From NCBI GenBank assembly GCA_964035575.1, contig OZ037836.1:1674001-1738000 (forward strand): a stretch of DNA of 64,000 nucleotides, in the 5' to 3' direction. The notes under the pieces were generated by a model that had not been told where the DNA came from, did no database searches, and was given only the letters and a program-made list of their open reading frames with translations. This document shows positions 59,720-64,000 of the stretch, one piece after another. Made by a program: the position numbers and the translations under genes. The DNA comes from Rhynchopus sp. YZ270_cl-10. Its lineage: Eukaryota; Euglenozoa; Diplonemea; Diplonemida; Diplonemidae. The number at the start of each line of letters is the position of its first letter. Positions within the stretch are counted from its first letter, which is position 1.

Positions 59720-60185
59720 GCTGTAAGCTGTATTAAGTTGCCAGAAAAGAATAGGCATAACGGTGTAATATATGTTGCCAATGTGCACCACTCGGTCGCA
59801 CTGAGCACTACAATAAATTTAAAGCAACATCAGTACGCCATCCGACCGCACAGTGGCTCACGTCCCCGAATGGCCACCCAGCCATCGTGTGCAGCGTGGG
59901 TGTCGACGGAGGAAAGGCCACCTCATATGTTATTAAAGTCTTAAAGTGCGTCGAAAAAATATAAAATTGCGCTGTAAAGCTGCGGTTATCTTATTGCCAG
60001 TAAAGAAAAGGCCTAAGGGTGTAATGTAGTGTACAACAGTGACCTGCACTGGTAACACTGAGCGTTGATGTGTAATCAAAAATCAAGCCCAGTGTAACAA
60101 TAAATTATTTCGATCGCACTTTAAACGGTGGATACTACTTCTCATTCCTGAATGGCCACCCAGCTAATTCCACTGGCGTGTCGAC
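59720..60185. repeat. Old duplication of about 250 bp
   Basis: 59,720-59,910 and 59,971-60,185 share ttgccag-aaaga-aaggc-taa-ggtgtaat, caataaat, gaatggccacccag and tgtcgac in the same order, clearly diverged. Confidence 0.6.
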
Positions 60186-60916
60186 AGAAAAAAATTGAGA
60201 GGATGTATTTACACCGGAGGTAAGCACCTTTTGTCGTTACTCTTGTGTCTGCCTTGGAGGATTTTAATAGGCATGGTCATGACAGTAAGACAAAGCTGCG
60301 GGGCGACGTATGGCACTAAACTCAACTCGTAACCTTTTCGTTTATCAGACTGCACCTGTTAGTCTTAAGCGCTGCAAACCGTGCTCGAGAAAAGATAGAC
60401 ACAGTTGCAACGTAATGTGAAGTTGTTGTAGACAACAATGCGCCCGAGGGTCGCAGGTTGCTAGTATAAAGGATAAGGACGACAGTACAGAATAGTCGCT
60501 AATATGTGTAAACTTAAGACCTCACAGGACGACTTCAAGCGGCGAAAGGTGCGCTAAAATAGGAAGAAGTATTGAAAGATGATCCCAAGCCTCACTTGCC
60601 TAGTCACATCTAGAAGTAAAAATAAAAAATGGAGAAGAATTTCGCTTCAACCATTTTTTTTTTTTTTTTTTTTCTAATTATTTATTTGAAACGCAGAGTT
60701 TGTTTTGGCCCCGTCTGTGAGTGTTGGTTGAATTGGAGTCGGGGAGCAGAGGTTGGGGAGAAAAGAGAGAGAGGAAACACATACAAGACTATCGAATTAT
60801 ACACACAAATTTCATCCTTCGATTCCAAAAAGGTCCGATCCTTACAGTTTGTATTATTTCCTAACAACCACTCCGTTACACTGCGTTACGCTGCGTTACA
60901 CTGCGTTGTTGTCTGC
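60186..60916. other. Intergenic, mixed composition
   Basis: Nothing recognised; a T run at 60,653-60,673. Composition here is more even than in the homopolymer-rich regions to the left. Confidence 0.4.
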
Positions 60917-60975
60917 AAAAATAATAAAACCTACATCCTCGAAACTTTTCTACACAAATGATTTCATTGAACGCA
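60917..60975 (-). repeat. Mini-element copy 5, inverted
   Basis: Nearly identical to copy 4, including the flanking gaacgcatcc. Confidence 0.8.
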
Positions 60976-61053
60976 TCCTCCAGGACCCTAAGGACCCTGA
61001 GGGACGCTGCGCGAACAAAACATACCCCCCACCCGACCGCCGACCTAAACGGC

Positions 61054-61171
61054 AAGTACACAAACAAAAGAGAAATACAGAACGAAAGAGGAATCCTGAA
61101 CCTTGTAACGATAAGTACACAAACAAAAGAGAAATACAGAACGAAAGAGGAATCCTGAACCTTGTGACGAC
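61054..61171. repeat. 59-bp unit, two tandem copies
   Basis: aagtacacaaacaaaagaga ... cctgaaccttgt, repeated with one or two differences. Confidence 0.88.
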
Positions 61172-61700
61172 CGCCAAAGGCCAAATCCCACCAGTGTGAA
61201 CCATTTATAAGGACCTCCGAAACTACGGGCTCTTGTCCTCACATCTCGGGAAGAGTCCGCCTTTTTAACCACCGGGAGCCGAAGCCCATTTGGCGTCAAC
61301 AGGATTCGTAAGTCGTAGTCTCTCCCGTCTCCGTAAATCAACCCTTGCTACGAAAGGCTTCCTATGTACGATGAACAGAGAGCGGGAAAGCTTCACTACG
61401 GAGTTGTGTGCTATGAGCCTGTACTGTATGCCGCGTGCTAGTAGGCTACTCCGACAAGAGTACCGGCACGGTGATGAGAGGCAAATAGTAACAGTGCACC
61501 AAAGGTTGCTACTGTGAATAACCAGGCTATAACAGAGTCACTGAGAGCGACCAGCACGAATAGACACCACTGTGGGCCTCAGCAGTGAGACGTACAGCTT
61601 GAAACGGTGCGAAGTGCCAGAGCGAATTAATAGGCAACATTGGCCACAGTATGTAATGTGTTATCTTTCCTCTCTTCAAGAAAAGCTCTTTACTTATTAA

Positions 61701-61804
61701 GTTTTGGTTGAGACACATCAATGGTGTCGGGTCTGTGAAGTCACTGAACTATCCAAATATTGAATTATATCGTTAATTATTCGTACCCTGCGTTGACCTG
61801 ACTG
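61701..61804. repeat. Inverted repeat, right arm
   Basis: Partner of 58,812-58,910. Confidence 0.7.
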
Positions 61805-63250
61805 CAGGGGAGTTCGCGAACTATCACGACCAGGAATTTTTAGAAAAGATGAAAGCAGAGAGATAAGAGGGGAAGAATAGCAAAAAACGATGTAGGAAAA
61901 GGTTTTACCTGACCAGTGGATTCTCCTGCGTCAGTTTACTCTTTCACAGAACCAAGCAGTGAGACGTAACTAGCGAACGGTGCTCCCTCTTGACATGGAC
62001 ATGCCACCCCGGTATCACTGTAAAGGAACCGGCCGTAAATGAGAGATAAATGTGCATCCGCAGCTTTGCCATAATTGTGCACTAAATAGGTAGCAACAGT
62101 GCGCGTTGGAGACGGGTCCACCCAATAGCACAGTTCCACTCATGGAAAATAAAACTGCACTTCTACGTGCAGCGTTGCATTTGTCTCTGAGCTAGCGGTG
62201 ACCTGCATATTCCCAAACTCGTGTCACACTGCTTTACCCTATTTCGCTCTTATTGTCCAGAATCACTGTTCTTGCTGTAACGACCATTCCCCCACTCAGA
62301 GAGGTCGGCCCGACGATCCAGTGCACGAGACCACAGGCCAGAGGCTCTGGGCCCGATAGGCTAGAGAAATCGTAGACGTCGGTAAATATGTAGTATGGCT
62401 CGGAGGGGTCGCGACGCTTCTCCTGTGGTGGGGAGTGGTTAGAGTAATAAGGGAATAAAACGCATCAGAGAGTAGTGAACTGTATGTAAAATAGTCTGGA
62501 ACAGCGCGCTCACCGGCCGCCAACGTGGGATACAAAAGACGCACCAGCTGTGCTCCAGCCCGGCAGCACAAGAAAGAAGAGTGTATAAAATGACCCTAAA
62601 CCTCTCGTGCTTAGCCACCTTATCGCGGAGCAACATTTTGCGCAGGCCTCCACAAGTATAAGTCCCACACAACTATAAGTCCGGGTGCGCCAATGGATCA
62701 GAGGAAGACAACAGCGCTCCAACCACCAATAGATGCTCCCTGTGTGTGATAGGGGACCACATGTGAAACAAGTACAATACAATGATTGAAGGCACTCAAG
62801 TCACCCTTACGCCTGTCACTAGCGTCCGACAATGAGGAGGCCTTTGAACTGTAAAAAATATTAAATATGATGATATGAACTAAAGTCTCTTCTGTTAAAA
62901 TGACATTGATATAATATACAAGTATGAAACAAACATGACGGAACCCCAAACGTGAACCTAGTCCTCGAATACCGGGGAACCATGTGTCATTATCGCAACT
63001 CTGCGACACTACCGCGAGCTCGCACGCATCACTGAAACAGATGCGGTTGCACAGCATGCCACCGCTGAACAGATGAATACATGAGAGCTGCGGCAGCATA
63101 AAGTACAGATCGGCTCTGCCCTCGGACTGTAAAAAAGGTGTTGGTAACCTGAAGGTATCTGGTGTCCTGCTCCTGAGACGCTTCAACCCAGATGGGGGTG
63201 AAAAACAACGTCGTTACGCCGCAGATTTTGCACTGAGTCTGCACATCATT
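61805..63250. other. Unassigned region of distinct composition
   Basis: Few homopolymers and an even base mix, unlike the rest of the window. Only short frames; none recognised. Confidence 0.35.
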
Positions 63251-63252
63251 AG

Positions 63253-64000
63253 GTGTATCGGGGAACCCCTGAGAGGTACACATCACGGTGGTGGGCAGTA
63301 CTGAGGCGGCCTGGTCTGCACACCCCAACAAAAACGATCACCATCTCGTTCCCGAATAAACGTTGCAAGCAATGCGTACAAAAGAACCGCTGTGAAGAGC
63401 ACAGAAAGTCCTCAGCCCCATTGACGCTAAACGTGCCGTCGACAAGCCAGTCCAAAACGGAGAAGCCTCCACTGAAGCACCACGCAGGACACGTACAGAA
63501 CGGCCTCGTGCTATGCTACGATACAGAGGCCAGGATGGCTGGAAACATAAAGATCGTCTTCGCCACCGTCAGGGTTAGACACAGTTCCTCAAAACACAGA
63601 TAAGTGCTCGAGAGAGTGGCCTGCCCACGCAGGATTCTGTTTGCACCACCGCACTGCGGACGACCCCCCTTCGGCAGCTCTCGTTCAGGTGTAGTCGACA
63701 ACTCCTCCCTCTGCGGCACAAGCAACTCGGTGGACACCGAAGACTTCACTGTCGCGCAAGGGAAGACGACTGAGTTCGAAAGACCGATGCTGCAACGGGC
63801 GAAAAATAACCGTATTCAGTGTCCTCTTAAAGGACGGGAAATTTCCCAAGGGAGGTGCAGTACCGTCTGACAACATCGGCACTATCTTAGCTGGAAACAC
63901 GAAGCACGCGGCGCTGCTTAACACGCACGCCTCGGGAAACCTTGTGGAGATGACGCAGATCAGCGACGATGCGTTTCACCGTACGCGCGTTTGCGTCGAA
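63253..64000 (+). other. Possible fragmented coding region, unidentified, runs off the window
   Basis: Several successive plus-strand frames read like protein: one with CKQCVQKNRCEEH (Cys/His cluster) and HVQNGLVLCYDTEARMAGNI, a second with NSVDTEDFTVAQGKTTEFER, and a last one open to the window edge with GKFPKGGAVPSDNIGTILAG. They are in different phases, so this is either a decayed gene or a multi-exon one. I recognise no family and do not join the frames. The minus strand is also partly open. Confidence 0.3.

Larger units (their letters stand above)
58798..59720. other. Intergenic, inverted-repeat arm and dispersed repeats
   Basis: 58,812-58,910 is the left arm of an inverted repeat (right arm 61,701-61,804). 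58,939-59,035 ccctgtttcgtttccc family. 59,395-59,495 stem-loop family with A tail. Mini-element copies listed separately. Confidence 0.5.

Overview
The window is nuclear DNA of a gene-poor, repeat-rich eukaryote. Long homopolymer runs, tandem arrays, many short transposons with terminal inverted repeats (TIRs) and very long intron-free reading frames all point that way. I cannot name the species. Each protein gene has a pyrimidine-rich tract ending in AG shortly before its start codon and no introns inside it. With the 25-residue LRR type (LTTLDLS...FLxGCxG), this would suit a euglenozoan (kinetoplastid or diplonemid relative) that trans-splices its messages, but no spliced-leader gene was seen, so this is only a hypothesis.

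Layout. 1-0.5 kb: last exon or tiny gene ending in Cys-Cys. 2.0-3.8 kb: 595-residue protein with a ubiquitin-like N-terminus and 17 LRRs. 5.1-7.5 kb: inverted-repeat-bounded element carrying about 76 perfect copies of TACTGGG. 7.8-9.5 kb: AAAP-family amino-acid transporter. 9.5-10.5 kb: TIR element with 6-bp target duplication. 11.2-13.9 kb: apparently complete hAT transposon with a 648-residue transposase. 14-31 kb: no host gene recognised; a mosaic of dispersed short repeats, MITE-like elements with 5-, 6-, 7/9- and 8-bp target duplications, and a Russian-doll composite (20.65-26.19 kb) in which two TGGTGTG-ended elements, each holding its own TACTGTG or TACTG array, sit inside an older element.

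32.2-34.7 kb and 35.7-55.8 kb: tandem paralogous genes for type I surface proteins of 859 and 6694 residues. They share 5' flank, signal peptide, 44-residue Pro/Thr stalk repeats, transmembrane segment, acidic-dileucine tail and part of the 3' flank, but have different ectodomains: 4 EGF-like modules in the small one; four vWA modules embedded in Cys-rich repeats plus about 68 EGF-like modules in the large one. They look like cargo-binding or adhesion receptors recycled by clathrin adaptors.

55.8-64 kb: dispersed repeats, a TA-flanked mariner-like element, a pair of inverted repeats 2.8 kb apart, then about 4 kb of different composition ending in an unidentified fragmented coding region that runs off the window.

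The most novel items are the giant modular receptor pair, the satellite arrays that each sit within a TIR element, and a 60-bp insert, caught by comparing the duplicated receptor promoters, that has a 5-bp duplication and four other copies in the window.
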